64,000 nucleotides of DNA from Paragemmobacter straminiformis (GCF_014243445.1 NZ_JACLQD010000001.1:248001-312000); one strand, 5' to 3'; shown: positions 54,725 to 64,000, numbered from the stretch's first letter. The notes: generated by a model not told the origin, from the sequence alone. A program made the numbers and translations.

Positions 54725-56449
54725 TCAGAAAAGGATGTCGTCCAGATCGTCGCCCGCAGCCACGGGCGCCGTGGGCACTGCCGCCGCCACCGCCAAGGCC
54801 GCACCCTCCACGCCCGAAGCCAGCGCACCGCCGACGATGCGGTCGTGCAAGTCGCGCTCGGATTGCATGGTATAGCCCTTGCGCAAGGCCAGCATCCGCG
54901 CCGCGCCCTCGGCATCCAGCGGCGGCCTCGGGCCAAGCATCGCCCGCCGCGCCGCAAGCGCCGCATCGACGAAGGCCATCTCGCGCAGCAGAAGCTGGAA
55001 GCGCAGCAGGTGCTGCTCGGCCTGCCGCAGCCGCAAGGGCAGGCTTTGCCCCGCCGCGTCGAACAGGCGCGCGGCATCGCCACGCCCTTGCCCGATATCG
55101 GCCATCACCGCCCCCAGACTGCCCGCATCGGCAAAGAAACCCTGCAAGGCCGCATCCAGCCCCGCGATCCGGTCGCCGCCCAGCCCATCCGCCAGCGCGG
55201 CCGTGCGGCCAAGCACCTCTTGCAGCCGCAGCACGATGGCGTCGCTTTCGTCGGTCAGCGTGCGCAGCCATTGCGCAAGCTCGCGCAGCGCTCGCCCCTC
55301 TTCGCCCAGCTTGGCGCAGATCAGCACCGCATTCAGCCCCGACAGCCGCACCTGATGCCCGATCTGGCGCAGCGCCGTTTCGTGCTTCAGGATCGTGCCG
55401 AGCCGCTCGCGCAGATCGACCGCGCGCTGCCGCATCTCGTCCAGCCGGCCGCGCACGCGGTCGAGCGCGCCGTCGAAAGCCTCGACACCCCCGGTCGAGG
55501 CCGCGGGGGCAAGATAGAAGCTCCGCGCCTTGGCGACCGTCTGCTCTGCCTCGGCGCGCACCGACTCGGCTGTCCTGACCGACACGGCGATTTCGGCCCC
55601 CGCCGTCTCGACCGCATGGGCGACCAGCGCCTGCGTCAGTTCCAGCAAAAGCGCCTCGTCACGGTCGCCGCTGCGGGCCTCGGCCAGAATGCCGCGCACC
55701 GCCTCGAGCCGCTGGCGCGTGGCATCGCCCGATTGCAGGCCGATCACCAGACGCGCCACATCGGCGTCGATCATCTCCATCTGCCCCGCAAGGGCCGCGT
55801 TCGTGCGCGCCAGTTCGCCCTGCCGCGACAGCACCCCTTCGGCCACCCGTCCGAAACGGCCCAGCGCGGGCAGGACGCGGTGGCCCAGCTCCTCGCGCAG
55901 TTCCTGCGTCACCTCTTCCATCGCCGCCATGTCCGCGCCGATCACCGACATCGCCTCGCGCACCTCGGCCAGAATGCCCTCGGCCTCGGCGGCCATGACG
56001 GCAAGGCGTTCGATGAAGGCCGTCACCTGCGGGCGCGGCGGGATCAGCCCGTTGCCCTGGATGCGCGCGTTGATCGAGACGTTGGCGATGGTGCGCACCA
56101 CGCGGTCCAGATCGGCCACCTCGACCCTGACGCCGCGCACCGCCAGCCGCAACGAGTCGCTGGCCGCAAGAAAGCTGTCAAATCCCGCCTGCACCTGCCC
56201 GACATGGTCGCGCGTGCCGTCGATCAGCGCGGCAAGCCTGTCGCCGTTCTCGGGGCCGAAGGTCACGCGCAAGCGGTCGAACTGCCCGCCCAGCAGCCGC
56301 AGCAGATCGACCGAGGCGACCAGATCGTCGCCCGCCGCCAGATAGCTTGCCTCGGTCCGGCGCAGCACCTCGCGCAGCACCTCGTCGGCGTCACCGAACC
56401 CCGCAGCGGCCACAGACCCGGCCACCGCTCCCCGCGCCATGATGGTCAT
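54725..56449 (-). CDS. Atypical soluble MCP-like coiled-coil protein
   Basis: The 574-residue protein has no signal peptide or membrane segment and is mostly long helix. Two stretches look like degenerate receptor hairpin tips: RTIANVSINARIQG near 113-126, and ALRQIGHQVRLSGLNAVLICAKLGEEGRALRELAQWLRTL near 365-405, which keeps the 'L.GLNA....A.LGE.GR' rhythm of the MCP signature but not GRGFAVVA. It follows cheB with overlapping ATGA, so it belongs to the che operon and may be a cytoplasmic receptor or scaffold. ATG 56449 is chosen for that overlap. Family is not named; function is inference. Confidence 0.65.
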   Translation of the reverse strand: MTIMARGAVAGSVAAAGFGDADEVLREVLRRTEASYLAAGDDLVASVDLLRLLGGQFDRLRVTFGPENGDRLAALIDGTRDHVGQVQAGFDSFLAASDSLRLAVRGVRVEVADLDRVVRTIANVSINARIQGNGLIPPRPQVTAFIERLAVMAAEAEGILAEVREAMSVIGADMAAMEEVTQELREELGHRVLPALGRFGRVAEGVLSRQGELARTNAALAGQMEMIDADVARLVIGLQSGDATRQRLEAVRGILAEARSGDRDEALLLELTQALVAHAVETAGAEIAVSVRTAESVRAEAEQTVAKARSFYLAPAASTGGVEAFDGALDRVRGRLDEMRQRAVDLRERLGTILKHETALRQIGHQVRLSGLNAVLICAKLGEEGRALRELAQWLRTLTDESDAIVLRLQEVLGRTAALADGLGGDRIAGLDAALQGFFADAGSLGAVMADIGQGRGDAARLFDAAGQSLPLRLRQAEQHLLRFQLLLREMAFVDAALAARRAMLGPRPPLDAEGAARMLALRKGYTMQSERDLHDRIVGGALASGVEGAALAVAAAVPTAPVAAGDDLDDILF

Positions 56450-57579
56450 CCCGTCGCTCCCAACCGTTGCCTGCGGGCAAAGCCCATGATCGCCGCCGCC
56501 ATCCGTTCGAGCGACAGCGTCTGCACCGCGCTGCCCATCTCGACCGCCTCGCGCGGCATGCCGTAGACGACGCAACTGGCCTCGTCCTGCGCGATGGTGG
56601 GCGCGCCCATCGCCTTCATCTCGCCCATGCAGCGCGCACCGTCATCGCCCATGCCGGTCAGGATGATCCCCAGCGCATTGGACCCCGCCTGCACCGCGGC
56701 CGAGCGGAACAGCACATCGACCGAAGGCCGGTGCCGGCTGACCTGCGCGCCGCCGACCACATGCGCCCGATAGCTGGCACCGACACGGCGCAGCATCAGA
56801 TGCTGGTCCCCCTGCGCGATCACCACCTGCCCCTGCGTCAGCGGCGCGCCGTCGACGGCTTCGGTGATGTTCACCGCGCAAAGCGAATTCAGGCGCTTGG
56901 CAAACGCCGCCGTAAAGCCGGGCGGCATATGCTGCACGATGGCGATGGCGGGCGCATCGGCGGGCAGCATTTCCAGAACCACCCGCAGCGCCTCGGTTCC
57001 GCCGGTCGAGGCGCCGATGCAGACGATGGGCTCCGTGCGCGGCACCGCCCGCCCGATCACCGGCGGCGGCAGGATCTCGTTCGCCGTCAGCTTCGGCCCC
57101 GGCGGGGCAATGCGCACCGGCGCGGGACGCTGCGGCCGCCGCCCGAGGCGGCTTTGCACCGCCGCATGGATCGCGTCGCAAATCCGCACCGTGGCCTCTT
57201 GCCGCGACGCCTCGTTCTGCGGCGAGGGTTTCAGGATCACTTCCACCGCCCCCGCCTCGAGCGCCTCGAAACTTTTCTCGGACCCGAACTCGGTATGGCT
57301 GGAACAGACCACCACGGGCATAGGCCGTTGCTCCATGATCCGCTTGAGAAAGGTGATCCCGTCCATCCCCGGCAATTCGAGGTCGAGCAGGATCACATCC
57401 GGCAATTCGGCCTTCATCAACCGCACGGCGGCAAAGGCATCGCCCGCCGCCCCCATCACGCTCAGGCCCGGATCGCCCTCGACGATCTTGCGCAGCATCG
57501 TCCGGGCCGAGGTGGAATCGTCCACGATCAGCACCTTGATCTGCTCGGGCCCCTTGCCGGATTTGTGCGGTGTCAGCAT
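56446..57579 (-). CDS. cheB: Chemotaxis response regulator / protein-glutamate methylesterase CheB
   Basis: The 377-residue enzyme removes methyl groups from, and deamidates, receptors. The receiver domain has DD at 20-21 and phospho-acceptor D66 (VILLDLELPG); the C-terminal esterase has the catalytic serine in GASTGGTEAL, histidine in VQHMPPGFTAAFAKRLN and aspartate in LTGMGDDGA. It lies three bases after cheR and overlaps the MCP-like gene. Confidence 0.95.
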   Translation of the reverse strand: MLTPHKSGKGPEQIKVLIVDDSTSARTMLRKIVEGDPGLSVMGAAGDAFAAVRLMKAELPDVILLDLELPGMDGITFLKRIMEQRPMPVVVCSSHTEFGSEKSFEALEAGAVEVILKPSPQNEASRQEATVRICDAIHAAVQSRLGRRPQRPAPVRIAPPGPKLTANEILPPPVIGRAVPRTEPIVCIGASTGGTEALRVVLEMLPADAPAIAIVQHMPPGFTAAFAKRLNSLCAVNITEAVDGAPLTQGQVVIAQGDQHLMLRRVGASYRAHVVGGAQVSRHRPSVDVLFRSAAVQAGSNALGIILTGMGDDGARCMGEMKAMGAPTIAQDEASCVVYGMPREAVEMGSAVQTLSLERMAAAIMGFARRQRLGATG

Positions 57580-57582
57580 GGC

Positions 57583-58428
57583 TCAGACTTTCTGGAAAAT
57601 CGTGGGGCGCACTTGTTTCAGCCCATCCATCCGCACGACCATGCTTTCGGCATGGCCCACGACCAGATAGCCACCGGGGGCGACGTGGCTTGCCAGCCGC
57701 GCCACGACCCGTTCCTGATCGGGTCCGTCGAAATAGATCAGCACGTTGCGCAGGAAGATCAGGTCCACGTCGCGGTCAACGGGATAGGTCTCGTCCATCA
57801 GGTTCAGGTGGCGGAACCGCACATGGCGGCGCAGTTCCGGCACCACGCGCACCTTGCCCGCCACGCTCGGATGGCGCGACGACATGAAGTAGCGCTTCAC
57901 CAGATCGGGCGGCACGGTCGACAGTTGGTCCGCGCCATAGACCGCCTCTGCCCCGCGTTCGAGCATGCGCTGCGAGATGTCGGTGGCCAGCACCGCGAAA
58001 TCGAACATCGCCCCGCGCCGCTGCGCCTCGGCCAGCACCATCGCCGAGGTATAGGCCTCGGCCCCTTCCGAAGCCGCCGCACTCCACAGCTTGAAGCGCG
58101 GCTTGCGCGCGCCCTTGGCCTGCGCCAGCCGCTTGGGCAAGGCCTCGTTCACCAGAAAGTCGAAATGGTCGGACTCGCGGAAGAAGCTGGTCGTATTGGT
58201 CGTGATCAGGTCGATCACGATCCGCAACTCCTCTTCCATCCCCTGCCCTTCGAGCAACTGGCCCAGATAGGCTTCCATATCGCTCAGCCCGAAGGCCAGC
58301 ACCCGCTTGCGCAGCCGCTGCTCGATCATCACCACCTTGCTTTGCGGCAGGCTGATCCCGGTCAACGACCGGATCAACTCGCGGAAGCGGTCACTGTAGC
58401 TTGTGCCGCCGGCTGTCATCGTATTCAT
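57583..58428 (-). CDS. cheR: Chemotaxis protein methyltransferase CheR
   Basis: The 281-residue SAM-dependent enzyme methylates receptor glutamates. An N-terminal helical domain (LTGISLPQSKVVMIEQRLRKR) precedes the Rossmann domain: WSAAASEGAEAYTSAM (SAM site), VLATDISQRMLE and DLIFLRNVLIYFD. ATG 58428 is used; a GTG one codon earlier is possible. It sits between cheW and cheB and acts against CheB in adaptation. Confidence 0.95.
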   Translation of the reverse strand: MNTMTAGGTSYSDRFRELIRSLTGISLPQSKVVMIEQRLRKRVLAFGLSDMEAYLGQLLEGQGMEEELRIVIDLITTNTTSFFRESDHFDFLVNEALPKRLAQAKGARKPRFKLWSAAASEGAEAYTSAMVLAEAQRRGAMFDFAVLATDISQRMLERGAEAVYGADQLSTVPPDLVKRYFMSSRHPSVAGKVRVVPELRRHVRFRHLNLMDETYPVDRDVDLIFLRNVLIYFDGPDQERVVARLASHVAPGGYLVVGHAESMVVRMDGLKQVRPTIFQKV

Positions 58429-58443
58429 CACACTGGTCCCAAA

Positions 58444-58974
58444 TCACACGACGCCCTGAAACTCGGGCAGGTCCACCCGCTCGAAAAGACGGTCGAGGTC
58501 GAGAACGCTGACGACCTCGCCCTTCAACCGCCCGATTCCGGCAATGGCGCTGCCCGACCAGCGCAGCAGATCGGCCTCGGCCATCGGCTTCACCAGTCCG
58601 CCGTCCAGTTGCGTCACCTCGATCACGCGGTCGGTCTTGACCCCGATGATCGCCCGCCCGCCGCGATGCGCGACCCAGACGACAAGAATGCGCGTCTGGC
58701 CCGTGTCCTCGCCCACGCCCCGCCCCAAAAGGCGGCGCAGGTCGACCACCGGTATATTGGCCCCGCGCAGGTCGATGATCCCCAAAAGGTGATCGGGCGC
58801 GTTGGGCATCACCGCCACCGGCCGCAGGTCGAGGATCTCCTGAACCCGGATCACCTCGACCGCGTAAAGGGCGGCATCGGCGACAAAGGTCACCACATCG
58901 CCCATGGCAGACCCCTCCACCGCAGCGCCCCGGTCGTCGGGGGCGCCGCTGCCTTCGATTGCGGCATCCAGCAT
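58444..58974 (-). CDS. cheW: CheW adaptor protein (second copy)
   Basis: The 176-residue protein contains one CheW domain from about residue 25 (DVVTFVADAALYAVEVIRVQEIL, GIIDLRGANIPVVDLRRLLG, RLKGEVVSVLDLDRLF) linking receptors to CheA. It has an unusual 24-residue acidic N-terminal extension. AAGGGGG upstream supports ATG 58974; it starts 10 bases after the mcp stop. Confidence 0.92.
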   Translation of the reverse strand: MLDAAIEGSGAPDDRGAAVEGSAMGDVVTFVADAALYAVEVIRVQEILDLRPVAVMPNAPDHLLGIIDLRGANIPVVDLRRLLGRGVGEDTGQTRILVVWVAHRGGRAIIGVKTDRVIEVTQLDGGLVKPMAEADLLRWSGSAIAGIGRLKGEVVSVLDLDRLFERVDLPEFQGVV

Positions 58975-58984
58975 GGTTGCCCCC

Positions 58985-60664
58985 TTACGCCGCGTCGCGG
59001 CGTTTGAAGTTGGCGTCGTTCTCGTCACCGTCTCCGGCAAGGTCGAAATCGAAGCCGCCGTCATTGCGCAGGGGCTTGCGCGGCAGCGCAGGCTGGCGCG
59101 CCGCCGCGACCGAGGCGGCAGGCCGCATCCGGCCATTGCCGATGATCACGCCATTCGCGCCCGCATCGTCGATCTTGAAGAACTCGACCGCCGCGGCCAG
59201 CGCGTCCGACTGGCTTGCCAGCTCGGTTGCGCTGGACGACATCTCTTCCGACGCGCTGGTGTTCTGCTGCGTCACCTTGTCAAGCTGCTGGATCGACATG
59301 CTGATCTGCGCCGAACCCGTCGCAAGCTCGCGGCTGGCTGCCGAAATCTCGGTCACAAGGGCGCTGGTCTTTTCGATGTCGGGCACAAGGCCCAGCAGCA
59401 TTTCGCCCGCGCTTGCCGCCGTCCGCACGGTGCTTGCCGACAGCGACGAGATTTCCGCCGCCGCCGTCTGGCTGCGTTCGGCCAGCTTGCGCACCTCGGC
59501 CGCCACCACCGCAAAGCCGCGGCCATGCTCGCCCGCCCGCGCCGCTTCCACGGCGGCGTTCAGCGCCAGCAGGTCGGTCTGACGCGCGATTTCCTGCACG
59601 ATCATGATCCGGTCGGCGATGGTCTGCATCGCATCCACCGCATCGGCCACGGCCTTGCCGCTGGTGCGGGCATCTTCCGCCGATTTCAGCGCCATCCGCT
59701 CGGTGATCTGGGCATTGTCGGCGCTTTGCTTGATGTTGGCCGACATTTCCTCGACCGAGGCGCTGGCCTCTTCCGTCGATGCCGCCTGCTCGGTCGCGCC
59801 CTGGCTCAGCTGTTCCGAGGTGGCCGCCATCTGCGCCGAACCCGACGCCACGTTGCGCACGGCCATCGACACATTGCCCACGACCTCGCGCAGTTTCAGC
59901 ACCATCTCGTTGACGGTCTCCTGAAGCTGCGCCACCTCGTCATTGCCCTTGGTGGCCATCGTCCGGCGCAGATCGCCCGAAGCAACCGCCGTCGCCAGTT
60001 CGATGCACTGCTTCATCCGGCCCGAAATCGACAGCACGACGAAAGCCGCCGAAACCGACCCGACCAGAAGCGAGGCGACCAGCATCCCGATCAGCATCAC
60101 ACGGGCATTGGCATATTCCTCGTTTACAAGGGCAACAGCCGCATTCGACTCCTCATGCACGGCATTGCGCAGGGCCTCGATCGCATCGTTGTTCTCGACC
60201 TCGTAGGCCAGCGCATCGCCCAGCAGCAGATCGTTCGCCGCAGCCGATTGACCCGACGCGTTCAGCTTCAGGATGCGGTCCGCCAGTTCGGCGTTCTTTT
60301 CATGTTCGACGATATAGGCGTCCAGCAGCGGAATCTGCTCGGGCGGCAGCGTGTCGCGCATCACCTGCAAATCCTTGTCGATCTGCGCGTGGATCGCCTC
60401 GCGGTCCGCCATCATCCGCGCAGGGCGGCCGGCATCGGGCACCGACGGATCGACAAGGCTTTCGCGCAGGTTGACCTGCAACAGCAGTTCCTGCGTGATC
60501 AGGTCCTCGGCCGTCAGCATCCGCAGCACGTCCGATGCGACCAGTTCCGTGATGGAATCATTCGACGCCTTGAGGTCCCGCAAGGCCATCACCGCCGAGA
60601 TACCGCTCAGCAGGAAGACAAAGGCGAAGATCGCCCCCAACTTGGTTTTGATCGTGAATTTCAT
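58985..60664 (-). CDS. Methyl-accepting chemotaxis receptor
   Basis: The 559-residue receptor has a first membrane helix at about 8-27, a periplasmic four-helix-bundle-type sensor (about 28-188), a second membrane helix at about 189-213, a HAMP domain and the signalling hairpin [20 protein letters not shown] plus [18 protein letters not shown]. It lacks the C-terminal NWETF-type tether for CheR and ends in a disordered basic/acidic tail. The ligand is unknown. ATG 60664 follows AAGGG by ten bases; a GTG at 60673 is possible. It sits between two cheW genes. Confidence 0.93.
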   Translation of the reverse strand: MKFTIKTKLGAIFAFVFLLSGISAVMALRDLKASNDSITELVASDVLRMLTAEDLITQELLLQVNLRESLVDPSVPDAGRPARMMADREAIHAQIDKDLQVMRDTLPPEQIPLLDAYIVEHEKNAELADRILKLNASGQSAAANDLLLGDALAYEVENNDAIEALRNAVHEESNAAVALVNEEYANARVMLIGMLVASLLVGSVSAAFVVLSISGRMKQCIELATAVASGDLRRTMATKGNDEVAQLQETVNEMVLKLREVVGNVSMAVRNVASGSAQMAATSEQLSQGATEQAASTEEASASVEEMSANIKQSADNAQITERMALKSAEDARTSGKAVADAVDAMQTIADRIMIVQEIARQTDLLALNAAVEAARAGEHGRGFAVVAAEVRKLAERSQTAAAEISSLSASTVRTAASAGEMLLGLVPDIEKTSALVTEISAASRELATGSAQISMSIQQLDKVTQQNTSASEEMSSSATELASQSDALAAAVEFFKIDDAGANGVIIGNGRMRPAASVAAARQPALPRKPLRNDGGFDFDLAGDGDENDANFKRRDAA

Positions 60665-60694
60665 TACTGTCACCCTTGGTTTATTCGTCGTCGA

Positions 60695-61177
60695 TCAGGC
60701 CGCAGCCGCTTGCGAGGTCTGGGCAGAGAAGATGGCGGGAAGATCGGGCAGCAGCACGAAGCCCTCCGCTCCCTTGTAAAGTCCGATGAGGTATTCGGGC
60801 GGCCACAGGCTCGCCGTTTCCGGCACCCGTTCGATGCGCAGGGTCTCGATGGTCGTGACCTCGTGGACGGCATCGGCCTGAATGGCGACCAGCGCAGGTT
60901 CGCCGTCGAGCGGGATTTCCAGCACCAGAATGCGGCTGCGGTCATCCACTCCGGCCTCGGGAATGCCAAGCGCGATCTTCAGGTTCGCCAGCGGCACCAC
61001 CGACCCGCGCACGTTCACCACATGCGGCACGAAGGCCCCCGCCCCCGGCACCCGCGTCACGGGCAACGGGTCAAGGATCTCGCGCAGCACATCGGCCGGA
61101 ACCGCCAGCGTCTGGCTGCCCAGCGCAAGCGTGACAAGGGTCAGATGTTCGGTCTTCCGAAGCGATGCGAGTTTCAT
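60695..61177 (-). CDS. cheW: CheW adaptor protein
   Basis: The 160-residue single-domain CheW couples receptors to CheA: LVTLALGSQTLAVPADVLREIL, VVNVRGSVVPLANLKIALG and LIGLYKGAEGFVLLPDLPAIF are the family strands. Its start overlaps the cheA stop (ATGA), consistent with fixed stoichiometry. The last residues are an alanine run. Confidence 0.93.
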   Translation of the reverse strand: MKLASLRKTEHLTLVTLALGSQTLAVPADVLREILDPLPVTRVPGAGAFVPHVVNVRGSVVPLANLKIALGIPEAGVDDRSRILVLEIPLDGEPALVAIQADAVHEVTTIETLRIERVPETASLWPPEYLIGLYKGAEGFVLLPDLPAIFSAQTSQAAAA

Positions 61178-63240
61178 GCCGCCACCTCTGCAAATGCCAT
61201 GCCTTGCGTCGCCGCACCGCGCCCGAGGCCGATCAGGTGGCCCACGTCGAGGATCAGCGCCACCGACCCGTCGCCAAGGATCGTCGCCCCCGAAACCGCC
61301 CGCACTCCGGCATGCAGCTTCGACATCTGCTTGATGACGGTCTGGTTGGTCCCGACGATCCGGTCGACCACGATGCCCACCCGCGTCTCGCCCGAGCTGA
61401 CGATCACCACGTTCTGTTCGCCCGGGGCCGAACCCGCGCAGTCGAACAGCGACCGCAGGCGCAGGAAGGGCACGAACTTGCCACGGATATCCAGAAAATC
61501 GCCCGAGCGTTTCGGCTCGGCGCGGTCTTTCGGCAGGGCCACGATCTCTTGCACCATCGCCATCGGCAGGGTGTATTTCTCGCCCGCCACCTCGATCAGC
61601 AGACCTTCGATGATGGCCAGCGTCAGCGGCAGGCGCAGCGTCACCGATGTGCCCGACCCCAGTTTCGAGTCGATCTCGATGCTGCCGCGCAGCCCTTCGA
61701 TGGTGCGGCGGACCACATCCATCCCGACACCACGGCCCGACAGCTCGGTCACCTCGGTCGCGGTGGAAAAGCCCGGCTCGAAGACCAGCGCAAAGGTCTG
61801 CGCCTCGGTCAGCACGGCCTCGGGCGCGATGATCCCCTGCGACACCGCCTTGGCGCGGATGCGCGCGGGGTCCATGCCGCGCCCGTCGTCCCGCACGCGG
61901 ATCAGCACCTCGGCCCCGGCATGCTGGGCCGAAAGCTCGATGATCCCCGTGCCGGACTTGCCCTTGGCGGCCCGCTCGTCCTGCGTCTCCATCCCGTGGT
62001 CGATGGCGTTGCGCAGCACATGCACCAAGGGGTCGGCCAGCTTTTCGATCACCGTCTTGTCAAGTTCGGTATCCTCGCCCAGCACGTTGAAGGCGACGGG
62101 CTTGCCCAGACTGTCCGACAGCCCCGAAATCAGCCGCCGGAAACGCCCGACCAGCGACCGCATCGGCACCATGCGCATCGTCATCGTCGCATCGCGCAAT
62201 CCCGCCGCCAGCCGCGTGATCTGCTCGGCGGTGGTCATCAGCGCCGGATCGCGGCTCTGGCGGGCAAGCTCGGTCAGCCGCGCCTCGACGATGACCAGCT
62301 CTCCCACGGCATCCATCAGCGCATCCAGCCGCTCGGCCGGAACGCGGATCGTCGCCGCAGCCGCCGCCACCGCCGCAGGCACCGCCTCGGCCGCCGGCAC
62401 CGCTTGAAGCACGGGGGCCACGGCGGGGGTTGCGGCGGGCGCCGCAACGGGGGTCGCAACGGGGGCCACGACAGCAGCATCCTCGACCGCAGGCAGCTCG
62501 GTTCCAGCCGCGCCCAGCTCAAAGTCGAAGCCGCCGCTCTCGGGCCAGTCGCGCGTCAGCTTCCATTCGGCATCGGTGAACAGGAACACGTCCTCGACCT
62601 GCGCCTCGGTCACCGAACCAGGCAGCACCATGCGCCAGACGATATGGCAGGCATCCGGTTCAAGCAGGTCAAGCGGCGGCACATCGGCCAGATCGGCCAC
62701 GATCGCCCCGGCCCCCAGCGCCCGCAACTCGCCAAGGACGACCTCGGGCCGCGCGCCAAGGCCCAGCGCCTCGCCCAGCAGCCGGAATTCCAGCGTCAGC
62801 GACGCGGCGGCCTGCGGGGCCACCCCGCCCACCGCCGCCACGGCGGCAGCCACGGGCGCGGCCTCGGCCACCGGACAGCCCAAAGCGGCCAGCCCCGACA
62901 GGATCGCATCGCGCCGCCCCTCGGGGTCGGCCACGCCATCGACCAGCCCCGGAATCTCGTCCCGCGCCGCCAGCGCAAGGCGGATCAGCTCGGCGCTCAC
63001 CGGCACCTCGCCCGCGCGGACCTTGTCGAACAGCGTCTCGAACCTGTGGATAAAGGCCGCAAGCTCGACAAAGCCGAACATCGCGCCGCTGCCCTTGACC
63101 GTGTGCAGGTCGCGGAACACCTGATTGACCAGCCCCATATCCTGCGGCGCGGCCTTCAGATCCAGCAACCCCCGCTCGAGACTGTCGAGCAAATCGCGCA
63201 ATTCCTCGCGGAACACGCCTGCCAATTCGTCGTCCACCAT
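61174..63240 (-). CDS. cheA: Chemotaxis histidine kinase CheA
   Basis: The 688-residue kinase has an N-terminal Hpt domain with phospho-acceptor H46 (DLHTVKGSGAMFG), an intermediate domain at about 145-240 (LTLEFRLLGEALGLGA ... ACHIVWRMVL), an Ala/Pro linker, a dimerisation helix pair, the HATPase domain (HVLRNAIDHGMETQDERAAKG N box, DDGRGMD, GRGVGMDVV) and a C-terminal CheW-like domain. It phosphorylates CheY and CheB in response to receptors. It overlaps cheY by one base and cheW by four. Confidence 0.96.
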   Translation of the reverse strand: MVDDELAGVFREELRDLLDSLERGLLDLKAAPQDMGLVNQVFRDLHTVKGSGAMFGFVELAAFIHRFETLFDKVRAGEVPVSAELIRLALAARDEIPGLVDGVADPEGRRDAILSGLAALGCPVAEAAPVAAAVAAVGGVAPQAAASLTLEFRLLGEALGLGARPEVVLGELRALGAGAIVADLADVPPLDLLEPDACHIVWRMVLPGSVTEAQVEDVFLFTDAEWKLTRDWPESGGFDFELGAAGTELPAVEDAAVVAPVATPVAAPAATPAVAPVLQAVPAAEAVPAAVAAAAATIRVPAERLDALMDAVGELVIVEARLTELARQSRDPALMTTAEQITRLAAGLRDATMTMRMVPMRSLVGRFRRLISGLSDSLGKPVAFNVLGEDTELDKTVIEKLADPLVHVLRNAIDHGMETQDERAAKGKSGTGIIELSAQHAGAEVLIRVRDDGRGMDPARIRAKAVSQGIIAPEAVLTEAQTFALVFEPGFSTATEVTELSGRGVGMDVVRRTIEGLRGSIEIDSKLGSGTSVTLRLPLTLAIIEGLLIEVAGEKYTLPMAMVQEIVALPKDRAEPKRSGDFLDIRGKFVPFLRLRSLFDCAGSAPGEQNVVIVSSGETRVGIVVDRIVGTNQTVIKQMSKLHAGVRAVSGATILGDGSVALILDVGHLIGLGRGAATQGMAFAEVAA

Positions 63241-63605
63241 TACCCCAGCACCTTCTTCATGACCGCCAGCAACTTGTCTTGCGTAAAGGGCTTGAGCATC
63301 CAGCCCAGCGCCCCCGCCTCGCGCGCCTGCGCCTTCAGCCCCTCGTCCCCATCCGTCGACAGCACGACAATCGGCACGCCGCGCCCCATCGGGTGCTGGC
63401 GCAGCGCGCGGATCATGCCCAGACCGTCAAGGTTCGGCATGTTCTGGTCGGTGATGATCGCATCGACATGCGCGCTGGTGGCCTTGGCCAGACCATCCTG
63501 CCCGTCCACCGCTTCCAGAACGGCGTAACCCGCCTCCTGCAACGTCATGGCAATCATCTTCCGGATCGACGGGCTGTCATCCACCGTCAGGATGGTCTTG
63601 GTCAT
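63240..63605 (-). CDS. cheY: Chemotaxis response regulator CheY
   Basis: The 121-residue single receiver domain has acidic pair D9-D10, phospho-acceptor D53 (IITDQNMPNLDG), the conserved threonine/serine in VVLSTDG and the lysine in MLKPFT. Phosphorylated CheY would bind the flagellar switch, or act as a phosphate sink. It overlaps the STAS gene upstream and cheA downstream. Confidence 0.95.
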   Translation of the reverse strand: MTKTILTVDDSPSIRKMIAMTLQEAGYAVLEAVDGQDGLAKATSAHVDAIITDQNMPNLDGLGMIRALRQHPMGRGVPIVVLSTDGDEGLKAQAREAGALGWMLKPFTQDKLLAVMKKVLG

Positions 63606-63913
63606 AGGCTTTGCCCTTTGTTGGAATCTTGTGCTGAAAGGCCGCTCACCGGCAGGCCAAAGGGCGGCAGGGCCAGGGCCTGCGCGGCGCTCCAGACGGC
63701 GCTGCCCTCGGGCATGTGCAAATGCAGCCGCCGCCCCGTGCGGTCGGCAAGGGCGCTGGCCGAGATGAGGACTTGCAATATGCCGGTATCGACCTGCTCG
63801 ACGGCCGCGAGGTCCAGCGTCACATCCCCCGCGTCAAGCGCCCCGGTCAGCTCTGCCGCCAGTTCGCGCGCATCCGAATGCCGCAGAACGCCCGTCTTTG
63901 CCGTGGTTTTCAT
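63602..63913 (-). CDS. STAS-domain protein of the che operon
   Basis: The 103-residue protein resembles anti-sigma-factor-antagonist STAS domains: [33 protein letters not shown], where the strand-helix 'L..v..vDt..l..L' matches the family and a threonine replaces the usual phosphorylated serine. It is the first gene of the operon and overlaps cheY by four bases. STAS proteins at the head of che clusters may modulate CheA or act in partner switching; that role is inferred. AGGA lies about six bases before ATG 63913. Confidence 0.8.
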   Translation of the reverse strand: MKTTAKTGVLRHSDARELAAELTGALDAGDVTLDLAAVEQVDTGILQVLISASALADRTGRRLHLHMPEGSAVWSAAQALALPPFGLPVSGLSAQDSNKGQSL

Positions 63914-64000
63914 GTAATCCTGCCCCCGTTTAAGCCACAGCCGCCACTCCGTTCCACACGCAGGGCGGCGACTTATGCACAAACGGCGCGATGCGGCGCG

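Noticed and set aside
56467-63528. Plus-strand frames of 846, 1167 and 787 residues across the che operon
   Set aside because: All are antisense to che genes with clear motifs; composition is typical of GC shadows.

Overview
The window is GC-rich chromosomal DNA of an alphaproteobacterium, almost certainly of the Rhodobacteraceae (Rhodobacter/Gemmobacter-like). This rests on gene content and order (hisD, UPF0262, LMW phosphatase, infA, maf, rne/rng, yacG; a malic enzyme fused to a phosphotransacetylase domain; PrpE; STAS-cheYAW-mcp-cheW-cheRB), on the strong C/G bias at third codon positions and on typical start contexts. No species is named because no search could be run.

Region 1 (1 to about 11,140) looks like the right end of an integrative island inserted at the 3' end of a tRNA-Phe gene. 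It carries a RecQ-UvrD double helicase (open at the left window edge), a 1253-residue protein with an Mrr-like nuclease motif, a STAND-type P-loop and a long helical tail (an Avs-like candidate anti-phage protein), and a convergent AlpA-like/DUF927 pair typical of mobile elements. Next to the tRNA only a nine-codon reading frame resembling an integrase N-terminus is left, so the island may be immobilised. The nuclease and DUF927 genes are visibly AT-richer than the rest of the window.

Region 2 (11,142-12,575) is tRNA-Phe followed by about 900 bp of degenerate, apparently non-coding repeats. Region 3 (12,576-20,248) is a leftward core cluster hisD - UPF0262 - phosphatase - [NTF2-like, GNAT, GSCFA, SGNH] - infA - maf - rng - yacG, in which four accessory genes sit inside an otherwise familiar order.

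Region 4 (20,301-36,239) holds folate-precursor genes pabB/pabC, an amino-acid permease, carB, an orphan BrnA-like antitoxin, a DEAD-box RNA helicase, thymidine kinase, an EamA exporter, an acyl-CoA synthetase, an unrecognised membrane protein and a SPOR protein. Region 5 (36,308-40,815) is a tightly overlapping nucleoside-salvage operon cdd-deoA-deoB-add-upp. Region 6 (41,086-54,539) has a VOC/cupin protein, maeB, an outer-membrane barrel, prpE, an Hpt/NtrC-type phosphorelay pair, NAD kinase, glyA, a DUF817 membrane protein, an alpha/beta hydrolase and cytochrome b561. Region 7 (54,725-63,913) is a leftward chemotaxis operon STAS-cheY-cheA-cheW-mcp-cheW-cheR-cheB ending in a soluble, atypical MCP-like coiled-coil protein.

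Scattered through the intergenic spaces is a repeated composite element (G/C hairpin followed by CCCCCCGAGGATATTT, seven copies, often in inverted pairs), plus several AT-rich perfect palindromes. These are the least explained sequences outside the island.
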